In this document: in pieces, positions 9,654-21,200 of the stretch | How positions within the stretch are numbered: position 1 is the stretch's first letter | Layout: every line of letters starts with the position of its first letter | Origin: Betaproteobacteria bacterium | Lineage (GTDB): Bacteria > Pseudomonadota > Gammaproteobacteria > Burkholderiales > Burkholderiaceae | Length of the DNA stretch: 62,684 nt | Assembly (NCBI GenBank): GCA_009921765.1 | Contig: RFXC01000003.1 | Coordinates: 1 to 62,684 of the forward strand | Direction: 5' to 3' | The notes under the pieces: generated by a model | The model's database searches: none | Told to the model about the DNA's origin: nothing | The model's input: only the letters and a program-made list of their open reading frames with translations | Made by a program: the position numbers and the translations under genes

Positions 9654-10253
9654 TCAGAGTCCGTCGGCCGCGTGGCGGCGCTCGAATTCCTGCAACTGCG
9701 CCAGGTGGCTCAGGGTGTAGTCGATTTCGTCCAGTCCTTCCAGGAGGCACCGGCGTGCAAACGGCGCAATGTCGAAGCTGTGCGCGCCCGAATCAGGCAG
9801 CACCACCTGCTGCGCCTCCAGATCAACCGCGATGCGGGCCCCCGGATGGGCTTCCAGATAGGCGAGCGTGGCCACCACCACCGGCTCGGGCAGCACCACC
9901 GGCAGGAAGCCGTTCTTGAGTGAATTGCCTGCAAAAATATCGCCAAAGCTCGGCGCGATCGCAGCCCGGAAGCCATAGTCGTAGAGTGCCCAGACCGCGT
10001 GCTCTCGCGAGGAACCGCAGCCGAAATTGCGTCCCGCAACAATCACCCTGGCATTGCGCCAGGCGGGCTGGTTGAGCGGGAAGTCGGGGTGGTCGGTGCC
10101 GTCCGCGCGTTGGCGCAAATCGCGAAACAGGTAGTTGCCGAAATCGTCGCTACGGGGCTTCTGCAGGTAGCGCGCGGGCACTACCTGATCGGTATCGACA
10201 TTGATCTGGGCGAGCGGCATCGCCACCGCATCAAGCCGGGTAAAGGGCCGCAT
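9654..10253 (-). CDS. leuD: 3-isopropylmalate dehydratase small subunit
   Basis: Small subunit of the isopropylmalate isomerase/aconitase type, 199 aa, normal length. '[44 protein letters not shown]' is the signature swivel-domain motif. It needs LeuC, whose gene stops 2 bases upstream of this ATG, so translation is coupled. LeuB follows 17 bases downstream. The trio leuC-leuD-leuB is complete here, without leuA in the window. Confidence 0.92.
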   Translation of the reverse strand: MRPFTRLDAVAMPLAQINVDTDQVVPARYLQKPRSDDFGNYLFRDLRQRADGTDHPDFPLNQPAWRNARVIVAGRNFGCGSSREHAVWALYDYGFRAAIAPSFGDIFAGNSLKNGFLPVVLPEPVVVATLAYLEAHPGARIAVDLEAQQVVLPDSGAHSFDIAPFARRCLLEGLDEIDYTLSHLAQLQEFERRHAADGL

Positions 10254-10255
10254 GA

Positions 10256-11680
10256 TCAGCGTCCTCCAAGCAAGGCGCGAACATCGGTGATGCGTCCGGT
10301 GACTGCAGCAGCCGCGGCCATCGCTGGGCTCATCAGGTGGGTGCGCGAACCCGGGCCCTGACGGCCCACAAAATTGCGGTTGGAGGTGGACGCGCAGCGC
10401 GCGCCCGACGCTACCAGATCACCGTTGGTACCGATACACATCGAGCAGCCTGCATAACGCCACTGAAAGCCTGCTTCGGTGAAGATGCGGTCAAGTCCCT
10501 CTGCCTCGGCCTGTGCCTTGACCAGGCCCGAGCCAGGCACCGCCCAGGCCTCGACCCCCGCCGCCACACGCCGCCCGCGCGCGACCGCCGCCGCCGCCCG
10601 CATATCTTCAATGCGGCCATTGGTGCAGGAGCCGATGAACACCCGATCGACCGGCAGTCCGGCGATCGTCTGGCCTGGGGCAAGGCCCATGTAATCGAGC
10701 GTGCGGCGGAGCGCCTCGCGACGCTCGCGATCGGGCTCGGCGGCAGGGTCCGGGATGCGCCCGTCCACGCCCAGGGCCTGCTCAGGGCTGTTGCCCCAGG
10801 TCACCATGGGCGAGATGTCGGCTGCATCGAGCGCCACCTCGCGATCAAACCGCGCATCGGCGTCGGTGGCGAGCGAGCGCCAGCGAGCAAGCGCAGCGTC
10901 CCAGGCCGCACCCTGCGGGGCAAACGGCCGGCCGGCGAGGTATTCGAACGTGGTGTCATCGGGCGAGACCATGCCGGCACGCCCCCCGGCCTCGATCGAC
11001 ATGTTGCAAAGCGTGAGCCGCCCTTCGATCGAGAGGTTGCGAATCGCCGAGCCCGCATATTCGATGACATGCCCCACTGCGCCCGCCGTGCCAATCCGGG
11101 CGATGATCGCAAGAATCACGTCCTTGGCGCTCACCTGCTCCCCCAGTTTCCCCTCCACCCGGATGCGCAGCGTGCGGGGCTTGCGCTGCCAGAGCGCCTG
11201 GGTGGCGAGCACATGTGCCACTTCGCTCGCGCCAATGCCAAACGCCAACGCGCCAAGCGCGCCGTGGGTCGAGGTGTGGCTGTCGCCGCAGACGAGCAGC
11301 ATGCCGGGCTGGGTAATGCCCTGCTCCGGGCCCACCACATGAACAATGCCCTGGCGCGGATCGTCAAGACCGAAAAAGCGGATGCCGGCCGCCCGAGAGT
11401 CATTCTCGAGCGCCTGCGCCATGGCACGCTTTTCGGGGTCTGCAACCGAGGACAGGTCGCGGTTGTTGGTCGGCACGTAGTGGTCGGGGCTCGCAAATGC
11501 CCGCTCGGGCACGCGCGGCGCGCGACCGCTTGCCCTCAGCATCGCAAAGGCCGGCGCCGAGCCGTCCTGTACCAGATGCCGGTCGATGTAGAGGAGCGTC
11601 TGACCGTCTTCGCGCTCCAGCACCGCGTGGCGCGCCCAGATGCGGTCAAACAGAGTCTGCGGAGTAGGGGGCGTGTTCAT
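10256..11680 (-). CDS. leuC: 3-isopropylmalate dehydratase large subunit-like
   Basis: Aconitase-superfamily large subunit of 474 aa. The [4Fe-4S] cysteines are present: '[18 protein letters not shown]' and '[13 protein letters not shown]'. '[31 protein letters not shown]' is the conserved substrate loop. In typical LeuC the second motif reads close to CSMCLGMNPD, so the 'IGTNGD' version is slightly divergent and may indicate a paralogue with another substrate. It follows a TRAP dctM gene by 84 bases on the same strand. Expected reaction: reversible isomerisation of 2- to 3-alkylmalate. Confidence 0.9.
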   Translation of the reverse strand: MNTPPTPQTLFDRIWARHAVLEREDGQTLLYIDRHLVQDGSAPAFAMLRASGRAPRVPERAFASPDHYVPTNNRDLSSVADPEKRAMAQALENDSRAAGIRFFGLDDPRQGIVHVVGPEQGITQPGMLLVCGDSHTSTHGALGALAFGIGASEVAHVLATQALWQRKPRTLRIRVEGKLGEQVSAKDVILAIIARIGTAGAVGHVIEYAGSAIRNLSIEGRLTLCNMSIEAGGRAGMVSPDDTTFEYLAGRPFAPQGAAWDAALARWRSLATDADARFDREVALDAADISPMVTWGNSPEQALGVDGRIPDPAAEPDRERREALRRTLDYMGLAPGQTIAGLPVDRVFIGSCTNGRIEDMRAAAAVARGRRVAAGVEAWAVPGSGLVKAQAEAEGLDRIFTEAGFQWRYAGCSMCIGTNGDLVASGARCASTSNRNFVGRQGPGSRTHLMSPAMAAAAAVTGRITDVRALLGGR

Positions 11681-11764
11681 GGCGGGGCAATGTGACAGAG
11701 CGGCGCGTGTCGCGCAAGCGCCCGACAGGCGAGCCGTTCCACAGACCGGGACCGACCCGGCGGC

Positions 11765-13054
11765 TTACTTCAGGAGCCCGGGCAGCCAGAGTGAAAACGC
11801 CGGCACATAGGTCACCAGCAGCAGGCAAAGGCCAAGCGCGCCATAGAAAGGCCAGATGGTGCGCATCACCGCACCCACCGACACCCCACCAATCGCGCAG
11901 CCCACGAACTGCACCGTGCCGACCGGCGGCGTGTTGAGGCCGAGCGCGCAGTTGATCAGCATCAGGATCCCGAACTGCAACGGATCCATGCCGAACTGCT
12001 GCGCGATCGGCAGGAAAATGGGGGTGCAGATGAGGATGGTGGGCGCCATGTCGAGAAAGGTACCGAGCACAAACAGCAACACGTTGATCATGAGAAAGAT
12101 CACCCACGGCTCGCTGCTCACCGCTTTCATCAGTTCGCCGGTGCGCTGGGGCACCTCATAGAGCGCAAGGAAATAGCCAAAGGCTGCTGAAATGCCGATG
12201 AGAAGCAGCACCACCCCGGTGGTCTTGCAGGCCTTGGCGCAGGCCGCGAGAAAGTGGTTCCAGGAAAGCGACCGATAGACGAGCACGGTGATCAGCAGCG
12301 CCCATGCCACGGCAATCGAGGCTGACTCGGTCGCGGTGAAGATGCCGGACAGGATGCCGCCCAGGATGATGAGCACGATCAGAAGCCCCGGCGCGGCCGC
12401 CATGAAGGCCACGCCCACCGCGCGCCAGCCCGGGAAGACGCCGTGCACCGGATAGCCGCGCCGGCGCGCCACCCACCACGCGGCGGTGAGATTGCAGAGC
12501 GTGAGGATAAGGGCCGGCACCAGCCCCGCGAGAATCAGCCCGATCACGCTCACCGAGGCAATCCCCGAGGTGGCGAGTGTGAACAGGATGAGGTTGTGCG
12601 AGGTGGGCATCAGCGCCCCGACCAGCGCGGCGTGGGTGGTGACGTTGACCGCATAGTCGGCGTCATAACCCTCGCGCTTCATGAGCGGAATCATCACGCT
12701 GCCCATCGCCGACACATCGGCCACGGGCGACCCCACGACGCCACCAAAGAGCGTGCAGCCGAGCACATTGCTCATCCCCAGGCCGCCCCGCACATGACCC
12801 ACCAGCGAATTGGCAAACCGCACGATGCGCTCGGCAATGCCGCCGTAGAGCATCAGTTCGCCGGCAAAAATGAAAAAGGGAATGGCAAGAAAGCTGAACA
12901 CCTGCATGCCGCCCACCATTTTCTGGAAGACGACGGCAATCGGCAGCCCGGCCGCAAGGATGGTGGCCACCGACGACAGTCCGATGGCAAACGCCACCGG
13001 CACCCCGAGAAGCAGCAGGATCGCAAAGCTCACACAGAGGACGGTGAGTTCCAT
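11765..13054 (-). CDS. dctM: TRAP transporter large permease (DctM family)
   Basis: Large TRAP membrane subunit of 429 aa with about twelve hydrophobic segments. 'GCTLFGGVVGSPVADVSAMGSVMIPLMKREGY' near residue 100 and 'INCALGLNTPPVGTVQFVGCAIGG' near residue 360 are family signatures. It starts with ATG at 13054, 5 bases after the stop of its dctQ partner. Its DctP gene lies further upstream at 14552. Placement directly before leuC-leuD-leuB suggests that the imported substrate feeds those enzymes. Confidence 0.92.
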   Translation of the reverse strand: MELTVLCVSFAILLLLGVPVAFAIGLSSVATILAAGLPIAVVFQKMVGGMQVFSFLAIPFFIFAGELMLYGGIAERIVRFANSLVGHVRGGLGMSNVLGCTLFGGVVGSPVADVSAMGSVMIPLMKREGYDADYAVNVTTHAALVGALMPTSHNLILFTLATSGIASVSVIGLILAGLVPALILTLCNLTAAWWVARRRGYPVHGVFPGWRAVGVAFMAAAPGLLIVLIILGGILSGIFTATESASIAVAWALLITVLVYRSLSWNHFLAACAKACKTTGVVLLLIGISAAFGYFLALYEVPQRTGELMKAVSSEPWVIFLMINVLLFVLGTFLDMAPTILICTPIFLPIAQQFGMDPLQFGILMLINCALGLNTPPVGTVQFVGCAIGGVSVGAVMRTIWPFYGALGLCLLLVTYVPAFSLWLPGLLK

Positions 13055-13059
13055 GGGGC

Positions 13060-13551
13060 TCAGTGCCAGGCGGGCTTGATCTCGCGACCCTGCAGGTTCG
13101 CGACAATGTGCTCGATGGAAAACAGCACGATGAGGCTTCCGGCGATGACGAGCGGCACATAGTCAATGCCGTCGGGCACTGGCAGCATCGGCTTTTTTTC
13201 ATTCCACTTGGCGCTCGCCCACATCCAGCCGCTTTGCACCATCAGCGCGCCAAATACCGCGATCAGCGCGTGAATCAGCAGCTCGATGCGGCGGCGCCAG
13301 TGATCGGGCAGGAGCGCGACCAGCGACTCGAGCCCGATATGGCCTGCATCCCGCACACCCACCGCGAGCCCGAACGCGGTCACAAACAGCACCAGCAACA
13401 TGGCGAGCGCTTCGGCCCAGGTGGGCGTGTCGTTCAACACGTAACGGCCGAACACCTGCCACTGTACGCAAACCACCACCGCGAGCAGCCCCGCGATCGC
13501 GAGCACGAGGCTCGCGCGCGAGAGCAGCGCGCAGATGCGCGAATAGAGCAC
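13060..13551 (-). CDS. dctQ: TRAP transporter small permease (DctQ family)
   Basis: Small TRAP membrane subunit of 163 aa, four predicted hydrophobic segments, with the typical 'VFGRYVLNDTPTWAEALAMLLVLFVTAFGLAVGVRDAGHIGLE' sequence. It lies between the dctP gene (ending at 13584) and dctM (starting at 13054) in the order P-Q-M. It forms the membrane complex with the adjacent DctM. Substrate unknown. Confidence 0.9.
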   Translation of the reverse strand: MLYSRICALLSRASLVLAIAGLLAVVVCVQWQVFGRYVLNDTPTWAEALAMLLVLFVTAFGLAVGVRDAGHIGLESLVALLPDHWRRRIELLIHALIAVFGALMVQSGWMWASAKWNEKKPMLPVPDGIDYVPLVIAGSLIVLFSIEHIVANLQGREIKPAWH

Positions 13552-13583
13552 GACCGCGCCAGACGCGGGTCAGGCGGCCGCGA

Positions 13584-14552
13584 TCAGCGGACGTCCTGGA
13601 TCGCCTTCACCAGCCGCTTCATGTCGGCCGTGGTCATGAACTTGTCATAGACCGGGCCCATCACCGCCTGGAACGAGGCCTTGTCGACCTCGACGATCTC
13701 GGCGCCGAGTTTCTTCACGTTGGCGAGCGACTTGGCCTCCTGGTCATCCCAGGCACGGCGTTGCACCGCCACCGATGCGCGTGCTGCCTGCCGGACCATG
13801 TCCTGCTCGGCCTTGGGCAGCTTGTCCCAGATGATTTTCGACATGACAAGAATCTCGGGCGCCATCGAGTGTTCGGTCCGCGAATACACCTTCACCGCCT
13901 CGGCATGCTTGGCCGTATCGAACGACGGGATGTTGTTTTCAGCAGCGTCGATCAGGCCGGTTTTCAGGGCGGTGAACACCTCGCCGTAGGGCATCGGCGT
14001 GGCGTTGGCACCCATCGCACTCACCAGCGCCACCCACAGGTCGGACTGCTGCACGCGAATCTTGAGGCCCTTGGCGTCGGCCACGGTGCGGATCGGCTTC
14101 TTGGCATAAATGGAGCGCGCGCCGCTATCGTAGAAGGCAAGACCGATGAAACCCTGTGAGGCACAGCTGGCCAGGATTTCGTCACCCACCGGGCCGTCGA
14201 GCGCCTTTCTCATGTGATCGACCGAGCGGAACAGGAACGGCATGGTCGGCACCTGCGTGAGCGGGCAGATGGCATTCATGGGCGACACGTTGACGCGGGT
14301 GAGGTCGAGCGCGCCAATCTTCACCTGATCGATGGTCTCCTTCTCGCCGCCGAGCGCCCCCTTGTTGAACACCTTGATGCGGTGCTTGCCGCCGGAGAGT
14401 TTGGAGAGTTCGTCGCTCATCGCCCGCACAGCAACGACGGTCGGATAGTCGTCGGCATTGTGGATGTCGGCAGAGCGGAATTCGACGCCGACGGCGAAAC
14501 CCGAGAGGCCTGCAGTCGCCAGCGCAGCAACCAGGGCGCGAAAGATTCTCAT
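13584..14552 (-). CDS. dctP: TRAP transporter solute-binding protein (DctP family)
   Basis: Periplasmic TRAP receptor of 322 aa. The ATG at 14552 opens a short signal peptide ([22 protein letters not shown]) and has GGAGACATCCC just upstream; the longer open frame adds no leader-like sequence. '[46 protein letters not shown]' is the classic DctP core, and the arginine of 'KIRVQ' usually salt-bridges a carboxylate ligand. It heads the minus-strand run of TRAP, leu-like and thiolase genes, implying a carboxylate substrate. Confidence 0.92.
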   Translation of the reverse strand: MRIFRALVAALATAGLSGFAVGVEFRSADIHNADDYPTVVAVRAMSDELSKLSGGKHRIKVFNKGALGGEKETIDQVKIGALDLTRVNVSPMNAICPLTQVPTMPFLFRSVDHMRKALDGPVGDEILASCASQGFIGLAFYDSGARSIYAKKPIRTVADAKGLKIRVQQSDLWVALVSAMGANATPMPYGEVFTALKTGLIDAAENNIPSFDTAKHAEAVKVYSRTEHSMAPEILVMSKIIWDKLPKAEQDMVRQAARASVAVQRRAWDDQEAKSLANVKKLGAEIVEVDKASFQAVMGPVYDKFMTTADMKRLVKAIQDVR

Positions 14553-14768
14553 GGGATGTCTCCTCAATTGTCTTGGGGGCCAGAACCCGGGCCTGCCGGG
14601 TGGACTGGGCACGTAGAACGAACCGCCACTCTACCGCGCGCCCATCCGGGCTGCCAGCCCCGTGCGGGTCTTGATCGGGAACCGAGCAAAGGCGCTCGGC
14701 CGCGCGATAATTCGGGCAAGGCGCCCGTTCATCGTGTCGCACCCCTCAACACCGCTCCCGGAGTCCCC

Positions 14769-15188
14769 ATGCAACGCCTCTTCACATCGTCGGCTGCGAG
14801 CCGTCTCTGCCTGCTCGTGCTTACCGCCATGGCTGCTGCCAGCCCTTCCGCGGCAGCCGATGGCTCACAGGTCTATCAGAGCACCTGCGCGGTCTGTCAC
14901 ACGGCTGGTGTGGCAGGAGCACCAAAGCTTGGCGACCGCAAGGCCTGGACACCGCTGATCGAGGAGGGCCAGGCGATTCTCACCGCGCACGGCTACGTCG
15001 GTGTGCGCGGCATGCCTGCCAAGGGTGGGAAACCCGACCTGTCCATTGAAGACTTCGCTGCTGCGGTGGTCCACATGGTCAATGCCTCGGGCGGCAAGTG
15101 GAGCCAGCCCGACGCCAAGGGGTTCGCGGCGATTCGGTCAGAGATCGTCAAGCGCGAAAAAGAGCTGGCCGGGGCCAAGCCGAAATAA
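14769..15188 (+). CDS. Small exported c-type cytochrome (c5-like)
   Basis: Protein of 139 aa with a signal peptide (MQRLFTSSAASRLCLLVLTAMAAASPSAAA) followed by a single heme-binding motif CAVCH near residue 43. A C-terminal 'GVRGMPAKGGKPDLS' probably supplies the axial methionine, as in cytochrome c5. The ATG at 14769 was chosen because it opens the leader. It acts as a periplasmic electron carrier; its partner is unknown. It is divergent from the TRAP gene on its left and convergent with the giant phosphatase on its right. Confidence 0.87.
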   Translation: MQRLFTSSAASRLCLLVLTAMAAASPSAAADGSQVYQSTCAVCHTAGVAGAPKLGDRKAWTPLIEEGQAILTAHGYVGVRGMPAKGGKPDLSIEDFAAAVVHMVNASGGKWSQPDAKGFAAIRSEIVKREKELAGAKPK

Positions 15189-15202
15189 TATTTCGCAGAT
15201 GT

Positions 15203-15249
15203 CGGGGCTGAAGCGGCGAGGGCTACGCACCCGCCCCGCAACAGCCCCG
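15203..15249. terminator. Possible bidirectional terminator (inverted repeat)
   Basis: An 8-bp perfect inverted repeat, CGGGGCTG at 15203-15210 and CAGCCCCG at 15242-15249, lies between two convergent genes. The 31-base loop is long and there is no T-run, so it is a weak intrinsic terminator at best. Confidence 0.3.
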
Positions 15250-15256
15250 CATTGGC

Positions 15257-18200
15257 TTACAGCACGGGCAACGCTGGCACCGCCGGCAAAGCAGACTGCG
15301 GCAGGTTGGAAGCGAGCCAGACCGTCGGATCGGTTTCGTTTGCAGGCAGCGCGGCAACATTGAACAGACCCACGGTACCGCTCACCTCATTGGCCACCGC
15401 AAGCATTGGCAAACCGGTCGGGCTACTCGACGCGGGAATCAGGAGCAGACCCTCTGGGCCAAGGTCTCCCCCGGAGATGGCCTTGGTGGTGGAATCCTGA
15501 GCCGGCGTCTTGGTGAAGTCACGCGTGTTCTCGTAGCTCAGGAAACTGGGGCGATACGGGTCCGAGACATCGTACACCGCCACGCCACCAATCCGCTCGA
15601 GTCCGACAAACGCCAGCACCTTGTCGCCGACCACTGCGGTCGTCACACCCTCGGGCTCGGGGCCCTTGTCGTCGCTACGGTTGTCAATCGAATTGCTGGT
15701 GTGGTTGGCGTTGAAGTTCGAAGGAAGCACTTCAGCAACCAGACGCTCGAGTTGGTCGCCACTGTCGTAGATCCGGTTTCCGTAAGCGTCCAGGATCGAG
15801 AATGAACGCCCCCCAAAGGCCACCAGCTTGTCGAGATCTCCGTCACCGTCAACATCAATCCCATTGGTGATGACCTTCAGATCGCCGTCCAGAAGTGCAG
15901 CACCGGCTGTCGCGTCGGCCACCGGCTTACCGCTCCCTCCGAGATCCTTGACCTGTACCTCGTCCACCGTACGCGAATCGCCCTCGTTGGCCGTGATGTA
16001 GTAAGTCTTCCCATTCGTACTGAATGAGGCGATGGCATCCGGCATGTAGGCGCCATAGAGCTTGGGGCTTGTCAGGCTGACAGCGGGGATCGTGCCGGAC
16101 GGCTGACCGGTCGTGTCGTTATCCGCGTCGATTTTGTTGGCGCCGTTGAAGCCAAAGATTCCGAGGCCGATCGTTTCCGTGCCAACGCCATTGACGCCAA
16201 AGTCGTTGTCGTTGATCACCGCGAGGCCACCATCAGGCAACAGGGCCAGTCCCTCAGCCTTGTCATTCGGTGTGTAACCCAGCGACGGCAGGTTGGCGAC
16301 CCGTTCCTTGTAAACAGGGTTGATGCCTGCGGCGAGCATCTCATCCACGGTCAGCACCTCGAGCGTGGTCTTGCCCGTGGGCAAGGTGGGCGTGGCCGTG
16401 AGCAGGTTCGTCGCGCCGCGAAGATCGATCTCGTAGAGGACCTTCTTCGCTTCGGGCGCCACTGACGAATCACGCTCGAACACAAAGATTGTGCCGGTCG
16501 CGGGGTTGAACACGGCATCACCGATCTTGTCGAGCGCGCCCAGGTTGAGCGCGGGACGCTCCAGCAGGTAGGCGAACTCGGCAATCACCGTTCCCTTGGA
16601 CGCGGCGGCCGCAAGCGTGCCACCCTGGGGGAGCGCCGTGCCGACAGCAAGATCGCGCATCGCCATCACTTCGATCCGCACCAGCGGCCCGCCCGTGTCG
16701 GTGGTGTTGCCCGACACACTATCAAGGGGGCTCTGCACGAATGCGAAGATCAGCCCCTGCGCCTCATTGACCGCCAGCGCTTCGAAACCGCGATTGGCCT
16801 GACGCTTGATGAGATGGGCGGGCAGCGTTTCGGTGCCGAAGGTATCGGTGGTGTCTGGCGTGAGTGCCGCCGTACCTGAGGGGACATAGCGCACCACCAT
16901 CTTGCCGGTGGCGTCGAACTCGTAGATGGCCGGCCGATATTCATCGACCATCCACATATTGCCGGCAGCCGTGCGGTAGACACCCTCCAGATCGGCCCCC
17001 ATGGGATCGTAGGAGAGCGTCTTGTAGCCCAGCGTGACGCCGCCCGACGTGAACGTTCCCGTGCGGGTGGCGTCGGTAGCGGGGACGATCTGAACCGGCT
17101 CTTCATCAGTGCCGGGGATGTTGGGCAGCCCGGTGAGCGGCGTGCCGTCAGCTCGAGTAAGCATCGTCGTGCCGGCAATCGAGACCTGCTTGGTCACCGG
17201 ATCGAATTCGAGCGTGGCAACGCGTGCCTGGTAGCTGGGCAACACGAAGGGCCGCTCGAGCGCAGCATCCGCATCAACATTCACCGGCTCGCCGTTAGGG
17301 CCGCGGTCGCTCACCGTCAGGAAGCGCCACTTGCCGTTGCTGGTCCCGATGTACTGCAGACCCGAAAAGCCGCCGGACGGGACGGACTTGCCGAACGCAT
17401 CCGTACCGATGGACGAAAGGTCTGAGCCCGTCATGGTGTCGTAGGCGGTCATCACCAGATCGCCCCGGGCGTGATTTTTGTAGCCCAGCGGGGCGATATC
17501 AACGATCTTTGCAGTCGCTGCGCTGAGGTCAAGTACAGCAAGCGCGTTGTTTTCCTGAAGCGTGACCATCGCCTGCTTGCCATCGGGCGATACGGCGATG
17601 TACTCGGGTTCGATATCGTTCGATGCGCTGACACCCGCGGCAATCCGGACGCCACGCTCGCGAAGATAGCCCTCCTGCCCGTTGTAGGCGGTGAAATCGA
17701 GTTGCTGGACGGTGGCGTTCGCAATCGCTGTGGCGGGGTCGCTCCCCAGGGTCACCACGGTAATGCCGCCGTTCGCAACGAACGGGCTGCCACCGTTGTA
17801 GTACACATCGGTGGAGCCGCGCTCGTTGATCGACTCGGCCTCGTTGGCAACCAGCACCTTCTTGCCGTCGGGCGTAAAGGTCACCATATCCGGACCAACC
17901 CCGGCATCCAGGGCGCGCGCGCCGGCCGGCGCCGCCGCCGTGGACGACACCGCGACATCGGCTTTAAAGAGCACCAGCTTGCCCGCCGCCGTGGGGTTGG
18001 CATCGGCCAACGCCACAGCGACCGTGCCGTTGGAAACCGCAACCGAGTTCACCTGCGGGGTGCTGCCCGCGGTCGTGGCATAACCCTTGAAGTCAAGCCT
18101 GCCCACCAGCACCGGATTAACGGGATCCGACAGGTTCAGCACCTGGATCTCTGCTGCGACCGCATTTACCATGAACATGCGTTTCGAGGTCGGGTCATAG

Positions 18201-21200
18201 CCGACGATCTCGGCACCACCTGCGTTGTACACATTGGTGCTGAAGGTGCCCACCTTGCTCAGCGCAAGCTGGGAGGGCTGAAGCACCGACTCGGCACGCA
18301 TGTTCAGATTCTGGATTCGCTCGTCAAGCGCGGCTGGCGTGTCAGCCTGATCGAACGCGGTGGAAGCACCGCCAAACACGGCCTTCATGTAGGCCTGGAA
18401 TACGCCCTGCTCAGCCGAGATCGGCGTGCTCGCCGTGGAGTACTGCTGGGTGGTGGCCGCAGCGCTGTAGTCAAGCGTCTCGGGCACCGGTTGGCTAAGC
18501 GTGTAGCCGCCACCCGCCTTGTCGAGCAGATACCGGAAATTCTCGCCATTGGCCTTCGTGGGATAGCTGTCGCCGCCCTGCGCGAGGAAGCTCAAGGTGA
18601 CCATCGAAATTGCCGCCGGCGCGCCCGCCAGCTTGGTTCCGTTGTCGTACAGGCCGATTCGTGAACCGTCATCGGCCACCAGGGCAATATCCATCACCCG
18701 CGAGCCCGCAGCAAAGTCGGGATCCCAGGAAAAGCTCATGCCTCCCACCTGCGGAAACCGTCCCTGAAGCGTACCGGCCGCAACACCGTGCTCAAGAATC
18801 GCCTTGAGGCCTTCCGGCGTGGTGTCAAACATCATCAGCTGGTTATTGAAGCGCAGCGAATTCTCCAGATCGAGCTGCGACACGCTGCCGTCGGACGGCG
18901 GAAGCTTGTCAACCGTACCGTCCGCCTTGGGATCAGAAATTGTGCCGATCTGAGCCCGGATGCCGCCACCGTTCTTGAGCGACACCACGCGGGTGCTTGA
19001 TGCCGCAGTCCCGAGTGCAAGTTTGGCCGCATAGGTATTCGCATCGGCCGACAGGTTGCCGAGATTGGTTTCCTCGGATCGCACCAGCGTGCGTTCGCCC
19101 TCAAGGTAAACCGACGCGTATCCCGCGACATTTCCGTCTTTTACCGTGATGACGGACTGCACCGCATCGGTCAGTGTCTTCACTTTGCCGCCGCGGGTAC
19201 CGCTGGCAAATGCGGTGGTTGCAAGCGCGGACTCAGCCACGCCCCATGCCGCAGCGACATTGGCATCGGTCGCCGCGTAGGCACCATTGACCGCAGCATT
19301 GGCCGTGATGCTGGTTGCGATGAGTTTGCCGGCTTCGTCGAAGTCGACAACCATCCGGCCGAGATAGGTGTATTCGTTGTCGGTACTCACGACCAGCGTC
19401 GTCGTGCCGTCCTTGTCTTTCGCGACGAACGGATAGGTCTCGGCAAAAGCGGCCGAATGCCCGCCCATCGCAACCGCCTTGTCGTTTGCATCGCCCATCC
19501 GGGTGTTGGAGCCCGCTGCAATGACGATGTCGACGCCGGAGAGTTTGGTTGCGAGCAGCTTTTCGTTGCCAACGATTTGAAGGTGCGACAGCAGCACGAT
19601 CTTGTTGACGCCCTGCGCGGTAAGGTCATCGACCACCGGCTGAAGTTGCGCGGCGAGGAGCGTCATGTCGTCGGCTTCGCCATTCGCACCGGGGCCAGTG
19701 GGAAAGCCCTTCACCTCGGTTCCGGAAGGCGACGAGATCGCCTCCAGTATCTGCGTGGTCACGCCGACCAGTCCGATCTTCGCGCCGTTTTCGATCAGAA
19801 TGGCTGAAGGAACGATCTTGCCCTTCTGCGCGGAAGCGAGTTCGAGTCCTGAGGTGGCCGTCGTATCGACGTAAATCGACTTCAGGTCGGTGTCGCCGGA
19901 AAAATCCAGATTGGCGCTGATGTGGGGAAATTGCGCGCCCAGCGCGCCGCTGGACCCTTTGATCGCGTCGCTCAGTACACGCGAGCCCAGATCAAACTCG
20001 TGATTGCCGATCGCCGAGGCTTCAACGCCGATCGCGTTGTGAATCGCGATATCAACGGCTGCAATCGGCACGGTTGCGGTGGCTGCGAGTGCGCCGCCGC
20101 CGGCGCTATTGAGCGCAGCAATCACAGAAGCATCGGTTCCCGCAGCCAGGAAGGGCCCGGGGATGAAGTTGTCTCCACCCACCAGCGTAATGCTGTTCGG
20201 GTAAGCATCCTCGAACTTGTCGACCAGAGCTGCGAGTCGGGGCGCGGTCGTAGGCGCGAGCGTACCCGCTTCTCCGTCAGAAAAATGAAGCAGTTGCAGG
20301 GTAAAGGTCTTCTGCGTCAACGCGGTTTTCTGCCCCGCTGCAACGGAGTCCACCGATGTGGCTGCGTCGATTTTCGAGGACATCGCAGCCAGGTTTTCCA
20401 ACGCGCTCACTGCCGCGGCTTTCAGATTGGCGCTATTGACGCTAATGCCGGCAACCTTGGCCTGCGTGGCAACCGAGTTGATGAGCGTCTCAGCTGTAGC
20501 CGTAATCTTGTCGGCGGCAAGCGCACCCGCCGTCATCGCCTTCGCAACTTCGGAAAAGATGCCTGCTGCGATCTCGTCGTGCTTGTCGGCGGCCACGCCT
20601 GCAACCTGCTGAACCTTGACGGTGAGGCTGTTGACCATCGTGGCAACGATCACACCCGCCTTCTGCACCGCGAGCGCGCCGGCCTGTCCGGCGGCTGCCC
20701 CCGCAACGGGATCCAGCGTGGTCAGATTCACCGTACCCTTCAGCGCAGCAAGCCCCACTGCGTCAAGCACCTGATCCTGGGCGGCTGCCAGGCTCAAGCC
20801 CTTGCTCTGCATCACCTCGGTCACCAGCGTGGTGAGCGGCGTGACTGCAGTGGATCCGGCCGGGGCCTTGAGAATGCCGGTGAAGTCCACACCGGTGGTA
20901 ACGTCGCGTCCGCCGAACGCGACCACCGGGCCGTCGACCCCCTGGGGCAAAGTGAAATTCCCCTGAGCATCCGACTGCGTAATCGGCTCGCCGGCATCGG
21001 GCTGGCCGTTGCGGTTCGTATCGATGAAGACTGTTGCGCCAGCGATGTAGCCATCGACCACCTTGCCGGTATTGGTGGGTGGGCTGTTCTTATCGCGGGT
21101 GGCGGCGATGAGTCCGAGTGCGCCCACGCCAACCAGCACGCCGCCGATCGCCGGCGTTACACCGGCCGCCCCTGCGGCGGGTGCAGCAGCATCGGTCGCA

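Noticed and set aside
10337..11695. Long open frame on the strand opposite leuC
   Set aside because: It mirrors a strongly recognisable leuC in high-GC DNA; the translation is low-complexity, Arg/His-rich and family-less.
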